Shown here: positions 25,100 through 34,052 of the stretch, in pieces
How positions within the stretch are numbered: position 1 is the first letter of the stretch
Layout of the letters: every line of letters begins with the position of its first letter
Assembly: GCF_024519725.1 (NCBI RefSeq)
Contig: NZ_JALJRK010000007.1
Location: forward strand, 62,001 to 126,000
Direction: 5' to 3'
Source of the DNA: Microvirga sp. Mcv34
Lineage (GTDB): Bacteria > Pseudomonadota > Alphaproteobacteria > Rhizobiales > Beijerinckiaceae
DNA length: 64,000 bases
Notes under the pieces: model-generated
Databases searched by the model: none
What the model was told of the DNA's origin: nothing
Seen by the model: the letters and a program-made list of their open reading frames with translations, nothing else
Position numbers and translations under genes: made by a program

Positions 25100-26542
25100 A
25101 TGCCTGCTGTCGAGACATACTCTTCCACGGGAAATGCCTACATCGATGCCGTTCTCGGCTCCACCAAATGGGTGCCGAGCAACCTGACCTACAGCTTTCC
25201 CACCACGGCCGCTTCCTACGGCTCATCCTATGGCGACGGCGAGGCCGCGAAGGGGTTTGGTGCGTTCAACGGGACGCAGCAGGCCATCGCGCGCACGGCC
25301 TTGAATCTCTATTCCGCTGTCAGCAACCTGACATTCATGGAATTGAGCGGAGCAAGCGGCCCATCCGCCGATCTCCGCTTTGCGCAATCGGACCTGCCAA
25401 ATACGGCCTGGGCCTACTTCCCGAGCACGAATGCGACCGGCGGAGATGTCTGGGTCAACAATTCCAGCCTCAGCTACGCGAGCCCGATGAAGGGCAACTA
25501 CGCATATCTCACCATCGTGCATGAGATCGGCCATGCCCTCGGGCTCGAGCACTCCCATGAGAACGGCATGCCGCTCGATCGGGACAGCATGGAATATACC
25601 GTGATGAGCTACCGCTCCTATGTGGGCGCCTCGACCGACACGGGCTACACCAACGAGACCTGGGGCTATGCCCAGTCGCTCATGATGTACGACATCGCTG
25701 CCATCCAGCACATCTACGGCGCGAACTATACGACCAACAGCAGCGACACGACGTATAGCTGGAGCCCGACGACGGGTGAGATGTTCATCAACGGCGTCGG
25801 CCAGGGCGCTTCCGGTGGCAATCAGATCCTGCTGACGGTCTGGGACGGCGGCGGCGTCGATACCTACAGCTTCACCAACTACACCACTCCCCTCACGATC
25901 AATCTGCAACCGGGGGCCTGGACGATCACGTCTCAGGAGCAGCGCGCCAAATTGGAGTGGGACGGCTCCAAGCTGGCCGCCGGGAATATTGCCAATGCCC
26001 TTCTCTATCAAGGCAACACACGCTCTCTCATCGAGAACGCATCCGGCGGCTCCGCAGCCGATGTGATGAAAGGCAACGCGGCTGGCAATGCGCTTCGTGG
26101 GAATGGCGGCAATGACAAGCTTTACGGCCTGGGCGGCAGCGACGCCCTGTTCGGCGGACGCGGCAACGACAGGCTTGAGGGTGGCGCGGGCAACGACAAG
26201 CTTCACGGTCAGGGCGGCAAGGACGTGCTCATCGGCGGAAGCGGAGCGGATACGTTCGTCTTTCAGGCCCTGAGCGATTCCCACGGCTCGTCGTTCGATA
26301 CGATTCAGGATTTCCGTCGCGGATCGGATCGCATCGATCTGCGCAGCATCGATGCCAATACGAAGGTCGCGGGCAATCAGGCCTTCAACTTCATCGGAAA
26401 ATCCGCATTCCACGGCAAGGCCGCAGAACTGCGCTTTTCCGACGGCATGCTGTCGGCCGACGTGAATGGCGACGCGGTTGCAGATTTCAAAGTCAAGATC
26501 GCCAGCCTCTCATCGTTGTCGAAGGGCGACTTCTATCTGTAA
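25100..26542 (+). CDS. Serralysin-like M10 metalloprotease with RTX repeats
   Basis: The 480-residue protein lacks a signal peptide. Its catalytic domain has the zinc motif HEIGHALGLEH (His141, Glu142, His145, His151) and the Met-turn 'VMSYRS' (Met169), defining a metzincin of family M10. Residues about 310-385 form an RTX beta-roll with repeated GGxGxDxL nonapeptides ('GGNDKLYGLGGSDALFGG', 'GGAGNDKLHGQGGKDVL'). The C-terminus has 'GADTFVF' and 'DTIQDFRRGSDRIDLRSID', the peptidase M10 C-terminal domain that carries the type I secretion signal. It is probably exported by an ABC/HlyD/TolC system encoded elsewhere and acts as an extracellular protease or scavenging enzyme. No inhibitor gene is adjacent. 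Confidence 0.93.
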   Translation: MPAVETYSSTGNAYIDAVLGSTKWVPSNLTYSFPTTAASYGSSYGDGEAAKGFGAFNGTQQAIARTALNLYSAVSNLTFMELSGASGPSADLRFAQSDLPNTAWAYFPSTNATGGDVWVNNSSLSYASPMKGNYAYLTIVHEIGHALGLEHSHENGMPLDRDSMEYTVMSYRSYVGASTDTGYTNETWGYAQSLMMYDIAAIQHIYGANYTTNSSDTTYSWSPTTGEMFINGVGQGASGGNQILLTVWDGGGVDTYSFTNYTTPLTINLQPGAWTITSQEQRAKLEWDGSKLAAGNIANALLYQGNTRSLIENASGGSAADVMKGNAAGNALRGNGGNDKLYGLGGSDALFGGRGNDRLEGGAGNDKLHGQGGKDVLIGGSGADTFVFQALSDSHGSSFDTIQDFRRGSDRIDLRSIDANTKVAGNQAFNFIGKSAFHGKAAELRFSDGMLSADVNGDAVADFKVKIASLSSLSKGDFYL

Positions 26543-26652
26543 TCAGGTTTTTGTGACCCGCCTCTTCATGGAGCCGGGTTGCTTTCCAGTCGTTAATGAT
26601 GCGAGGAGAGACCACATCGTCCGCTGAACAGATTCGATCTTGGGAGCCGTGA

Positions 26653-26964
26653 GTGAAAACATCCGTCGCCGCCTGCCTCGCCCTGTTTGTCGGATCGTTC
26701 GTTCCGGCTGCCGTCCTCGCGGCCGACAACGCGAATGCGCTGCCCGAGACGGATCTCGCCGCCCCGTTTCACACGAATGAGCGCACCTATTTCCGTGAGC
26801 ATCGGTTGCGCGCCTACGAGCGCACCCGAGCAGGAACCAGCCAGGGAGCGACCTGCGTGACGCCCAAGGGCGTATGCTGGATCGCGGAGCCTCTTTCCAG
26901 CGGCAACGACTGCTCCTGTGAGAGCCAGCGTCTTGGTAAGATCCACGGCCTGATCGGCGGCTGA
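26653..26964 (+). CDS. Small secreted cysteine-containing protein, unknown function
   Basis: The 103-residue product begins with a signal peptide (MKTSVAACLALFVGSFVPAAVLA, cleavage near LAA-D) read from a GTG start. The mature part is polar; all four of its Cys fall in the C-terminal region, 'GATCVTPKGVCWIAEP' and 'NDCSCESQ', suggesting two disulphides in the periplasm. GGGAG lies a few bases upstream of the start. It follows the metalloprotease by 110 bp on the same strand, but I cannot say whether it is an accessory. No family recognised. Confidence 0.65.
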   Translation: MKTSVAACLALFVGSFVPAAVLAADNANALPETDLAAPFHTNERTYFREHRLRAYERTRAGTSQGATCVTPKGVCWIAEPLSSGNDCSCESQRLGKIHGLIGG

Positions 26965-27050
26965 CCGAAAATTATGTGTTAACCATCTGGACAGGACGCG
27001 AGCTTAGGCATTATCCAAATCGCAAGACCTTCCGACTGAAAGGAAGCGCG

Positions 27051-27170
27051 ATGGAAGAAACGGGAAAACGCCACCCGGCGAATGATGCCTTGGCCTATCT
27101 CCTGAACGTGGTAGCCCTCGCGTTCAGCGTCAGCTGTCTCTGGATCGTCGCATCCGCCGCGAAGATGTGA
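27051..27170 (+). CDS. Small single-span membrane protein (39 aa)
   Basis: Begins at the ATG at 27051, preceded by AAAGGAAG at proper spacing. The 39 residues are a short charged N-terminus (MEETGKRHPANDA) and one hydrophobic span 'LAYLLNVVALAFSVSCLWIV' ending 'ASAAKM'. Small one-span proteins like this are often regulators of membrane proteins, but this one has no identified partner. It is convergent with the FAD oxidoreductase gene. Confidence 0.5.
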   Translation: MEETGKRHPANDALAYLLNVVALAFSVSCLWIVASAAKM

Positions 27171-27191
27171 CTTTGTATCCATTGCCGGATC

Positions 27192-28481
27192 TTACCGCGC
27201 GCGAAATTCCTTGACCGCATCGGCGACCTGATAGCTCCAATAGGTGAGCTGAACCGCAGCGCGACCGAAGATGCCGCCATTCCATGCCAAGTCGAATGGC
27301 GCGAAGAGGCGATAGCGGTCGCTCTCTCCCGCAATGGCCTCCGCAATGACAGTCCCGCCAATAGCGGTGGTGTTCATGCCATGGCCTCCGAAGGCTGTGC
27401 AGTACCAGACACCTGGCCTCCATCGGCCGATCTGCGGCATTAGGTGCCTGGCATAGGACATGAGGCCCGACCAGGCGATCTCCACCTGCAAGCCCGACAG
27501 CTGCGGATAGGTGGTCACCATCTCGCGCCTGAGAAGGGCTGCGATGTCCCGGGGGTCGGTCGTGCGCGTCGTGATGCGCCCACCCCATAGGATACGGCTT
27601 CCGCCATCGACGAGCCGGTAATAATCCCCTGCCCGGCGGTCATCGAGAATGGCCGCCTGAGTCCGGATAGCGCCTCGCACCAGTTCCGGCGCCTGTTCGG
27701 TCAGCAGAACGTAAGTGGCAATCGGCAGGAAGGCGCGCTTTATCGCGGGCAGCACACCGCCGGTATAGCCGCCTGTCGCGAACAGCACATGCTCTGCCGC
27801 GACCTCGGCACCTTTCGTGCGGAGGATCTTGCGGGCGCCGTCGAGATCCGCGGCCACCACGGGCGAGTGCTCATGGATCGCCACGCCCAGCCGCGACGCC
27901 TCGCGGGCCAGGCCATGCGCGTAGTTCAGCGGGTGGAAATGGAACGCGCCCTCGTCGAGGACCGCCTCGTGATATTTGGGAGAGACGAAAAGCTCCCTCA
28001 CCTCGTCGTGCGGCAGATAGCGCAGCTGCAGCCCGAACTCCTGCTGCTGGCGCTCGCTCGCAAGTTTGAGGGCTCCGCGCGAGTTATGGCGCAGCGCCTT
28101 CGCAATCCCCGGGATTGGGTGAGCCTCGCGAATCCCGAGTTCATCGATCGTGCTGCGGACGATCTCCACGCCCTCCATCGACAGGCGGAACAGTTCTCGC
28201 GCCTGATCGGGTCCGACACGGCGTTCGATGGCGCCAAGGCCCGTGGCATAGCCGGCGGAGACGAAGCCGCCGTTGCGGCCGGAGGCGCCCCAGGCCACGC
28301 GCTGGGCCTCGAGCAGAACGATCTTGCGTCCGCTACGCGCCAGCTTCAATGCGGCTGTCAGGCCGGCCAGCCCGCCGCCGACGACACAGACATCCGCCTC
28401 GATGCGCCCTGCCGCCGACGGATAGTGTTCAGTCCTGGCTGTGGTGCGGCTGTAATAGGTGTCGATATAGGCGGACGGCAT
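27192..28481 (-). CDS. FAD-dependent amine/amino-acid oxidoreductase (DAO family, PuuB-like)
   Basis: The 429-residue enzyme has the dinucleotide-binding motif 'VCVVGGGLAGLTAALKLARSG' with GxGxxG at about residues 34-40, an 'EAQRVAWGASGRNGGFVSAG' loop typical of the gamma-glutamylputrescine oxidase/DadA-like branch, and C-terminal 'GHGMNTTAIGGTVIAEAI' closing the FAD site. It oxidises a C-N bond with release of peroxide or via the quinone pool. It heads a minus-strand pair with nothing known to be its substrate; a polyamine role is possible but puuA, puuC and puuD are not adjacent. Confidence 0.85.
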   Translation of the reverse strand: MPSAYIDTYYSRTTARTEHYPSAAGRIEADVCVVGGGLAGLTAALKLARSGRKIVLLEAQRVAWGASGRNGGFVSAGYATGLGAIERRVGPDQARELFRLSMEGVEIVRSTIDELGIREAHPIPGIAKALRHNSRGALKLASERQQQEFGLQLRYLPHDEVRELFVSPKYHEAVLDEGAFHFHPLNYAHGLAREASRLGVAIHEHSPVVAADLDGARKILRTKGAEVAAEHVLFATGGYTGGVLPAIKRAFLPIATYVLLTEQAPELVRGAIRTQAAILDDRRAGDYYRLVDGGSRILWGGRITTRTTDPRDIAALLRREMVTTYPQLSGLQVEIAWSGLMSYARHLMPQIGRWRPGVWYCTAFGGHGMNTTAIGGTVIAEAIAGESDRYRLFAPFDLAWNGGIFGRAAVQLTYWSYQVADAVKEFRAR

Positions 28482-28490
28482 GGGGCCCCG

Positions 28491-28988
28491 TTAAAGCGAC
28501 AGCGCGGAAGCCGCGAGGTAGATCCGCACGAGCGTCTCGCAGCCTTCGCGGTCCTCCTCGTCGAACCGGTTCGGGGTGGGGCTGTCGAGATCGAGCACAC
28601 CCAGGACACGGCCGTCCTTGACGAGAGGCACGACGAGCTCGGCCCGGGAGGCGCTGTCGCAGGCGATATGGCCGGGAAACGCATGGACGTCCGGCACCAC
28701 AATGGATTCCCCGCGCTCCACGGCCGTGCCGCAGACGCCGCGTCCGACCGCGATGCGCACGCAGGCCGTCTTGCCCTGGAAGGGGCCGAGAACGAGTTCC
28801 GGTCCGCGCATGAAGTAAAACCCCGCCCAGTTCAGATCCGGCAGGAACTGATAGATCAGGGCCGACATGTTGGCCGCATTCGCGATCGCATCCGGCTCGC
28901 CCTCCAGGAGTCCGGTGAGCTGCTGGGCGAGCGAGGCATAGAAGTCCCGCTTGTTGTCGGAGAGGGGGATGTCTTTGACTTCGAACAT
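28491..28988 (-). CDS. msrC: Free methionine-(R)-sulfoxide reductase (GAF domain)
   Basis: This 165-residue single-GAF protein has the three fRMsr cysteines at Cys76, Cys86 and Cys110 ('KTACVRIAVGRGVCGTA', 'HIACDSASRAEL'), with the same 10- and 24-residue spacing as E. coli fRMsr (84, 94, 118). Aromatic 'LNWAGFYFM' lines the pocket for free methionine sulfoxide. It reduces free Met-R-O with thioredoxin, repairing oxidised methionine in the cytosol. It lies 9 bp upstream of the PuuB-like gene, with which it is likely co-transcribed. Confidence 0.93.
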   Translation of the reverse strand: MFEVKDIPLSDNKRDFYASLAQQLTGLLEGEPDAIANAANMSALIYQFLPDLNWAGFYFMRGPELVLGPFQGKTACVRIAVGRGVCGTAVERGESIVVPDVHAFPGHIACDSASRAELVVPLVKDGRVLGVLDLDSPTPNRFDEEDREGCETLVRIYLAASALSL

Positions 28989-29030
28989 GGGATTTTCCTT
29001 AAGATTCCAAAAGGATCTTGTCCAGCTGTC

Positions 29031-30842
29031 CTATTCGGCGGCCATGTCGGACCGGGGGGCCTTGGCGAGATCAAGCCCCTGATGGTCGCAGAGGCGGCGA
29101 TAAAGGCCGCCCTTGCGATAGAGCGTGAGGTGATCCCCCTCCTCCACCATCCGGCCCTTGTCGAAGACGAGGATGCGGTCGAGGGCGCGTACCGTCGACA
29201 GGCGATGCGCGATCACGATGGAGGTGCGCCCCACCATAAGCCGCTCCATGGCCTGCTGGATCAGAACCTCCGATTCTGAATCCAGCGCCGAGGTCGCCTC
29301 GTCGAGGATCAGGATCGGAGCATCGGCCAGGAAGGCGCGCGCGATGGCGACCCGCTGGCGCTCGCCGCCCGAGAGCTTCACGCCGCGCTCACCCACGAGG
29401 GTCGAATAGCCTTTGGGCAGGTCCACGATGAAGTCATGGGCATTGGCGAGCCGCGCCGCGCGCTCGATCTCCGCCATGGAGGCACCAGGCCGTCCATAGG
29501 CGATGTTCTCGGCCAGCGTGCGGTGAAACAGGATCGGCTCCTGCTGCACGATGGCGATCTGCGCGCGCAGGGACGCCTGCTCGGCTTGAGCGATGTTCTG
29601 ACCGTCGATCAGGATCCTCCCGCCCGTCACGTCGTAGAGACGTTGGATGAGCTTGACGAGGGTCGTCTTGCCCGAACCCGACGGACCGACGAGGCCGACG
29701 CGCTCGCCCGCTCGGATCGTCAGCGACAGGTTCCGATAGAGCGGAGTCTCGTGTCCGGCATAATGGAACGTGACATGGTCGAACGCGACCTCGCCGCGCG
29801 AGATGCGGATCGGCATCGCATCCGGGCGGTCCGGCACGCCGATGCGTTCGCGATGAATTTCGACGAGCTCCTCCATGTCGTTGACGGAACGGCGCAGGTT
29901 GTTGATGTGCATGCCCACATCGCGCAGGTAGCCGTGGATCACGAAATAGGTCGTGAGCACATAGGCGAGATCGCCCGGCGTTGCGCGATCCTTCCACCAC
30001 AGCCAGATGGCCGTGCCGATGATGGCTGCGCGAATACCGAGCAACGCGATGAACTGCACCGTGCCGCTGTTGGTGCCGCGCTGCCACAGACGGCTTGTGC
30101 GGCTCTGCCACTTGCGCAAAACCCAGGTGAGGCGCTGGTCCTCGCGGGTCTCGGCCCCGAACGCCTTCACGACGGGATTGCAGCTCAAAGCATCGGCCAG
30201 GGTGCCGCCGACGCGCGTATCCCAGGCATTCGCCAGCCGCGCCGCGGGCGCGACATAGCGCGTCGCCAGGAATGCCGTCATGACGATGTAGGCGAGCGCG
30301 CTCATTCCGACGACGGCGCCCATCACCGGCCAGCGCAGACCCAGGACGATCATCGAGCCGGCGAGCACCGTCAGCGAGGGCAACAGCGCCAGGAGGAGCG
30401 TATCGTGCATCAGATCGAGCGCCCACATGCCGCGCGTGATCTTGCGAACAGTGGAGCCGGCGAAGGAATTGGCGTGCCAGTCGGTCGAGAAGCGCTGGAC
30501 CCGCGCGAACGCATCCTGCGCCACGCGTCCCATGACCCGCAGGGTCAGCTCCACGATTCCGTAGAATGCCAGATGCCGCATGACGATCATGAGCAGGCCA
30601 AGGCCGGTCATAAAGGCAAACGCGACGAGCGCCGCATGAAGGGCGGCCTCGCGGTCGTTGCCTCCCATGGAGATAGCGTCGACAAGCCGTCCCGCGAAGA
30701 CGGGCATGAACACGTCGGCCAGGGTCGAGACCATCATGGTCGCGACGATCAGCACCACGTAACGCGGCTCTTCGCGCCAGTGCCGGAACGTGAATCTCAG
30801 GACATCGCGGGTGGCGTCCCCGCTCTTCTTCGGTTGGTTCAT
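29031..30842 (-). CDS. ABC exporter, fused membrane and ATPase domains (MsbA/MDR type)
   Basis: The 603-residue half-transporter has six membrane spans in residues 30-320 and an ATPase domain with Walker A 'VGPSGSGKTTLVKL' (about 385-398), the signature 'LSGGERQRVAIARA', Walker B 'ILILDEATSALD' and the switch 'IVIAHRLSTV'. It would act as a homodimer exporting a lipid, drug or peptide. A trailing C-terminal 'KAPRSDMAAE' follows the ATPase. It sits alone on the minus strand; substrate unknown. It has none of the N-terminal peptidase or partner genes of a type I secretion system. Confidence 0.93.
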   Translation of the reverse strand: MNQPKKSGDATRDVLRFTFRHWREEPRYVVLIVATMMVSTLADVFMPVFAGRLVDAISMGGNDREAALHAALVAFAFMTGLGLLMIVMRHLAFYGIVELTLRVMGRVAQDAFARVQRFSTDWHANSFAGSTVRKITRGMWALDLMHDTLLLALLPSLTVLAGSMIVLGLRWPVMGAVVGMSALAYIVMTAFLATRYVAPAARLANAWDTRVGGTLADALSCNPVVKAFGAETREDQRLTWVLRKWQSRTSRLWQRGTNSGTVQFIALLGIRAAIIGTAIWLWWKDRATPGDLAYVLTTYFVIHGYLRDVGMHINNLRRSVNDMEELVEIHRERIGVPDRPDAMPIRISRGEVAFDHVTFHYAGHETPLYRNLSLTIRAGERVGLVGPSGSGKTTLVKLIQRLYDVTGGRILIDGQNIAQAEQASLRAQIAIVQQEPILFHRTLAENIAYGRPGASMAEIERAARLANAHDFIVDLPKGYSTLVGERGVKLSGGERQRVAIARAFLADAPILILDEATSALDSESEVLIQQAMERLMVGRTSIVIAHRLSTVRALDRILVFDKGRMVEEGDHLTLYRKGGLYRRLCDHQGLDLAKAPRSDMAAE

Positions 30843-31143
30843 GGAAGCGAACAGGCGGCGCTCGGAGCGCGCACCTCTCCTCGGAGTTTCAAGGAGCGAC
30901 AGAAGGAACGCCCGCTTACGGCGTCCGAGATCGCTCGAAGATCATAAATTGTGAAGACTTGATAAGGTTTGGCGGGCCTTGGAGCCCCGCACGGTCGGAA
31001 CTAAAGTTTCGACCCGGGAGGAACGTTCAGCAAGCGGATAGAAGCCATGCAGTCCTCCCTCTCTAGAAATTAAACCTATGCACAAACGTAGTGCAGTTCG
31101 TTCAACTTGGCAACCGCGGTTTTGTTTCAGCCCGATCCCGCTT
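30843..31143. other. Intergenic region between the ABC exporter and MOSC genes
   Basis: About 300 bp on the upstream side of the exporter gene. It contains inverted GGAAC/GTTCC sequence around 30997-31028 and a short GAACGTTC palindrome but no coding frame. Likely promoter of the exporter plus the 3' end of the MOSC gene. Confidence 0.4.
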
Positions 31144-31686
31144 TCAGACGACCTCGAGCGGCCGGTGCGGTGCGGGCGGCATTTCGACATGAATGGCATC
31201 GCCCGGCCTCACCTCCCCGCCCTCCAGGACGATCGCCATGATGCCGGACTTGCGGATGAGATGCCCGTGCTCGTCCTTGCCGAGCACAGCCTTCATGAGG
31301 CCCTTCCGGAAGCGGTCGATCTGGACGCAAGGGTTGCGCAGCCCCGTCACCTCGAGCACGGCGCTCGGGCCGAGGCGAAGACGCGTACCCGTCGGCAGGC
31401 CGAGCAGGTCTATGCCGCCTGTGGTGACGTTCTCGCCCATGTCGCCGGCGAAAATGTCGAAACCCGCCTCGCGCAGCTCGTCATGGAGTTCGGCATGGAT
31501 CAGATGAACCTGCCGCAAGTTAGGCTGGGTCGGATCCTTGGCCACCCGGGAGCGATGCTTCACGGTCGCGCCAAGATGCGCGTCGCCCTCGACGCCGAGA
31601 CCGGCGATAAGCCGGATGAGGTCCCGGTTGGGTTTGCTGAAGCTGTGGCTCGCGCTGCTGCTCACGGCCGTGACGATTGCCTGCAT
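31144..31686 (-). CDS. MOSC domain-containing protein
   Basis: A 180-residue protein with the molybdenum-cofactor sulfurase C-terminal (MOSC) fold: 'GLGVEGDAHLGATVKHRS' at about residues 29-46, 'AGDMGENVTTGGIDLLGLPTGTRLRLG' at 80-106, and the conserved 'VTGLRNPCVQIDRF' with the reactive Cys. Stand-alone MOSC proteins carry sulfur or metal-bound ligands, such as in YiiM-like N-hydroxylated-base reduction. It is the last gene of a minus-strand run; neighbours give no clear pathway. Confidence 0.9.
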   Translation of the reverse strand: MQAIVTAVSSSASHSFSKPNRDLIRLIAGLGVEGDAHLGATVKHRSRVAKDPTQPNLRQVHLIHAELHDELREAGFDIFAGDMGENVTTGGIDLLGLPTGTRLRLGPSAVLEVTGLRNPCVQIDRFRKGLMKAVLGKDEHGHLIRKSGIMAIVLEGGEVRPGDAIHVEMPPAPHRPLEVV

Positions 31687-31719
31687 GACTGACTGCCCCC
31701 CACCCTGTCTTGTGTAGCC

Positions 31720-32169
31720 TCAGAGAACAGCCAGATCCACCGTCTCGAAGCCTCTTTCGGCAAGACGCTGCGCCAGAACCCGGCGATGGCAATTGGCAGG
31801 ATCACGCTCGAAGCAGAGAAGGCAGATCGGCTGAGCCTGGGCCAGCGCCTCCAGTTCCCGAAAAGCCTCCTGGGCCGGTTCGGTCGCCAAGACCTCGTTG
31901 CAGTAGATCCGGCGCATCAGGTCGCCGTCCCCGGCGCGCGCCGCCTGGCGCCCCTCTTTCGGCGTCCCGAGCCTGATGAAATGCTGATAGCCGATGCCCT
32001 GGTTCGCCAGGGCATCGCGCAAGGCGGACTTGGAGAAACCCCGCTTGCGTGAGAGCGCAACGGCCCGCACATCCGCGAGGGTGCCTATTCCCGCATCCTT
32101 CAAGGTGGTGAGGAAGCGGTCCACGTCCGCTCCCTCGTATCCGATGGTAAAAACTTGCGGCTTCGCCAT
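31720..32169 (-). CDS. DUF488 family protein
   Basis: The 149-residue protein shows the DUF488 pattern: N-terminal 'FTIGYEGADVDRFLTTLK', the basic 'ADVRAVALSRKRGFSK' loop and the C-terminal 'ICLLCFERDPANCHRRVLA' with two Cys and His. These are conserved across many bacteria and could bind metal or nucleic acid, but no activity is established. It stands 33 bp upstream of the MOSC gene, probably in the same transcript. Confidence 0.9.
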   Translation of the reverse strand: MAKPQVFTIGYEGADVDRFLTTLKDAGIGTLADVRAVALSRKRGFSKSALRDALANQGIGYQHFIRLGTPKEGRQAARAGDGDLMRRIYCNEVLATEPAQEAFRELEALAQAQPICLLCFERDPANCHRRVLAQRLAERGFETVDLAVL

Positions 32170-32178
32170 GCCGCGAAG

Positions 32179-32754
32179 TTACATGGACGGCTGCGGATGT
32201 CGAGATGCTTCCGGCTGGGTATAGGGCCGCAGCGCCTCAGGCGTACGGAAGTCCCGCGGCACCTCGAAATCGCTGGCGGCGCCGTGGCTCTGTTCGATCC
32301 CGCGCGGATAGCCGGTGCGGTTCGAGTAATCCTGCAGCGGCGGCAGCGGATGGGGGCTTTCCCGGCTCAGGGTCTGGGCGCAATAGACATCGAGCGCCGT
32401 CACGCCGGCCACGGCCGCCATGGCGATGCCGACATTGCCCTTCTTCGGGTTGTTGCCTTCGAGGGCTGTCGCCAGCGTCGCAAGGTCGAGCCCGTCGCCG
32501 GCGACGCGCCCCCAGATCCAGGGCGTCGGATCCTTCGAGGCGAGGATGCCGATGCCGGTGGCGATCTCGCGAACCCCGTAGCCGGCAATCAGCCCCTCCT
32601 GGCCTTTCATGCCGAGCGCGCGCGCCAAGGCACGAGGCGCGGCGATCTCGGCGATGCCGAGCGCGATGGAGAAGAGGCCGAGCCCGCGAGCCAGGGTATC
32701 GGTTGCCGTGTCGGCGTGACCACGGCGGCGCGTTCTTTCGGTTTCGTAGCGCAT
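32179..32754 (-). CDS. Hypothetical membrane protein with Pro-rich tail
   Basis: The 191-residue protein begins with a charged stretch, then three or four hydrophobic segments ('GLGLFSIALGIAEIAAPRALARALG', 'GYGVREIATGIGILA', 'KGNVGIAMAAVAGVTALDVYC') through about residue 130, and a hydrophilic C-terminus with PxPP-type turns. Proteins of this kind are frequent beside zinc alcohol dehydrogenases in Hyphomicrobiales. The next gene upstream on this strand (32766) encodes such an enzyme, 11 bp away. Function unknown. Confidence 0.8.
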   Translation of the reverse strand: MRYETERTRRRGHADTATDTLARGLGLFSIALGIAEIAAPRALARALGMKGQEGLIAGYGVREIATGIGILASKDPTPWIWGRVAGDGLDLATLATALEGNNPKKGNVGIAMAAVAGVTALDVYCAQTLSRESPHPLPPLQDYSNRTGYPRGIEQSHGAASDFEVPRDFRTPEALRPYTQPEASRHPQPSM

Positions 32755-32765
32755 GATCTCACCTG

Positions 32766-33938
32766 TCAGGGTTTGATGACGACCTTGATGCAGCCGTCCT
32801 GCTTGTCGCGGAAGATCTTGTACATGTCGGGCCCCTCATCGAGGGACACGGTATGCGTGATGACGAAGGACGGATCGATCTGGCCTTCCTCGATGCGGCG
32901 CAGGAGATCGTCGGTCCAGCGGTTCACATGGGTCTGACCGGTGCGGATGGTCAGGCCCTTGTTCATGATCGCCCCGAAGGGGATCTTGTCGAGCAGGCCG
33001 CCATAGACACCCGGAACCGACAGCGTGCCCGCGGGGCGGCAGACATAAGCCATCTCGCGCAGCACATGCGGACGATCCGTCTCCATCATGGTCGCCTGCT
33101 TCACGCGGTCATACATGGCATCGACAGTGCCGGCGGCGTGCGCCTCCATGCCGACCGCATCGATGCATTTCTCGGGTCCCTTGCCATTGGTGAGCTCGTT
33201 GAGGCGCTCGATCACGCTCTCCTCGTCGAAGTTGATCGTGATGGCGCCGCCCGCCTCCGCCATGGCGAGACGCTCGGGAACCCGGTCGATCACGATCACC
33301 TGCTTGGCGCCGAGGAGAATGGCGCTGCGGATCGCCATCTGCCCGACTGGTCCCGCGCCCCAGATGGCGACCGTGTCGGTCGGCTGGATGTCGCACTGGA
33401 CGGCCGCCTGCCAGCCCGTCGGGAAGATGTCGCTGAGGAAGAGGAGCTTCTCGTCCGGAATGCCGTCCGGCACCTTGATGTGGGTGGTATCGGCGAACGG
33501 CACCCGCAGGTACTCGGCCTGCCCGCCGGGATAGCCGCCGGTCAGATGCGTGTAGCCGAAGAGGCCCGCCGTCGTGTGGCCGAAAGCCTTGGCGGCGATG
33601 TGACCGTTGCGGTTCGTCCGCTCGCACACCGAGAAGTTGCCGCGCTTGCACTGGTCGCACTCGCCGCAGATGATCGTGAAGGGGATCACCACCCGATCGC
33701 CGACCTTAAGCTTGCCTTTGGTTTCGGAGCCGACCTCGACGACTTCGCCCATGGTCTCATGGCCCATGATGTCACCGGACTTCATCCCCGGCATGAAATG
33801 GTCATAGAGATGGAGATCCGAGCCGCAGATGGCGCAGCTCGTCACCTTGATGATCGCGTCGCGGGGATGCTCGATCTGCGGATCGGGAACCGAATCGCAA
33901 CGGATGTCGGTGGTGCCGTGCCAAACAAGCGCCTTCAT
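32766..33938 (-). CDS. Zinc-dependent alcohol dehydrogenase (glutathione-independent formaldehyde dehydrogenase-like)
   Basis: The 390-residue MDR enzyme has the catalytic zinc motif '[17 protein letters not shown]' and '[12 protein letters not shown]' (about residues 37-70), the structural zinc loop '[19 protein letters not shown]' with four Cys (about 92-110), and the cofactor-binding '[15 protein letters not shown]' (about 180-195). Length and motif order match the family of formaldehyde- and threonine-type dehydrogenases using NAD(P)+. It is upstream of the small membrane protein gene in the same run. Substrate unknown. Confidence 0.9.
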   Translation of the reverse strand: MKALVWHGTTDIRCDSVPDPQIEHPRDAIIKVTSCAICGSDLHLYDHFMPGMKSGDIMGHETMGEVVEVGSETKGKLKVGDRVVIPFTIICGECDQCKRGNFSVCERTNRNGHIAAKAFGHTTAGLFGYTHLTGGYPGGQAEYLRVPFADTTHIKVPDGIPDEKLLFLSDIFPTGWQAAVQCDIQPTDTVAIWGAGPVGQMAIRSAILLGAKQVIVIDRVPERLAMAEAGGAITINFDEESVIERLNELTNGKGPEKCIDAVGMEAHAAGTVDAMYDRVKQATMMETDRPHVLREMAYVCRPAGTLSVPGVYGGLLDKIPFGAIMNKGLTIRTGQTHVNRWTDDLLRRIEEGQIDPSFVITHTVSLDEGPDMYKIFRDKQDGCIKVVIKP

Positions 33939-34052
33939 GGAAATCTCCTCACATGCCTGAAGATGGCCAAGCTCCGCCGCTTGGCCGCATTCGTCAGTGG
34001 AAAGACTTCTTGAGGGGCTTTGCGTTCCCTTTCGGTCGGCAGAATCTGCCGG

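Noticed and set aside
27192-28481. Membership of the PuuB-like oxidase in the putative ethanolamine operon
   Set aside because: It is about 15 kb away, in a separate transcript with fRMsr, so no link can be supported.
30997-31028. GGAAC...CGTT resembling an EcfG general-stress promoter
   Set aside because: The spacing is 22 nt where 16-17 is needed and the strand does not fit the neighbouring genes.
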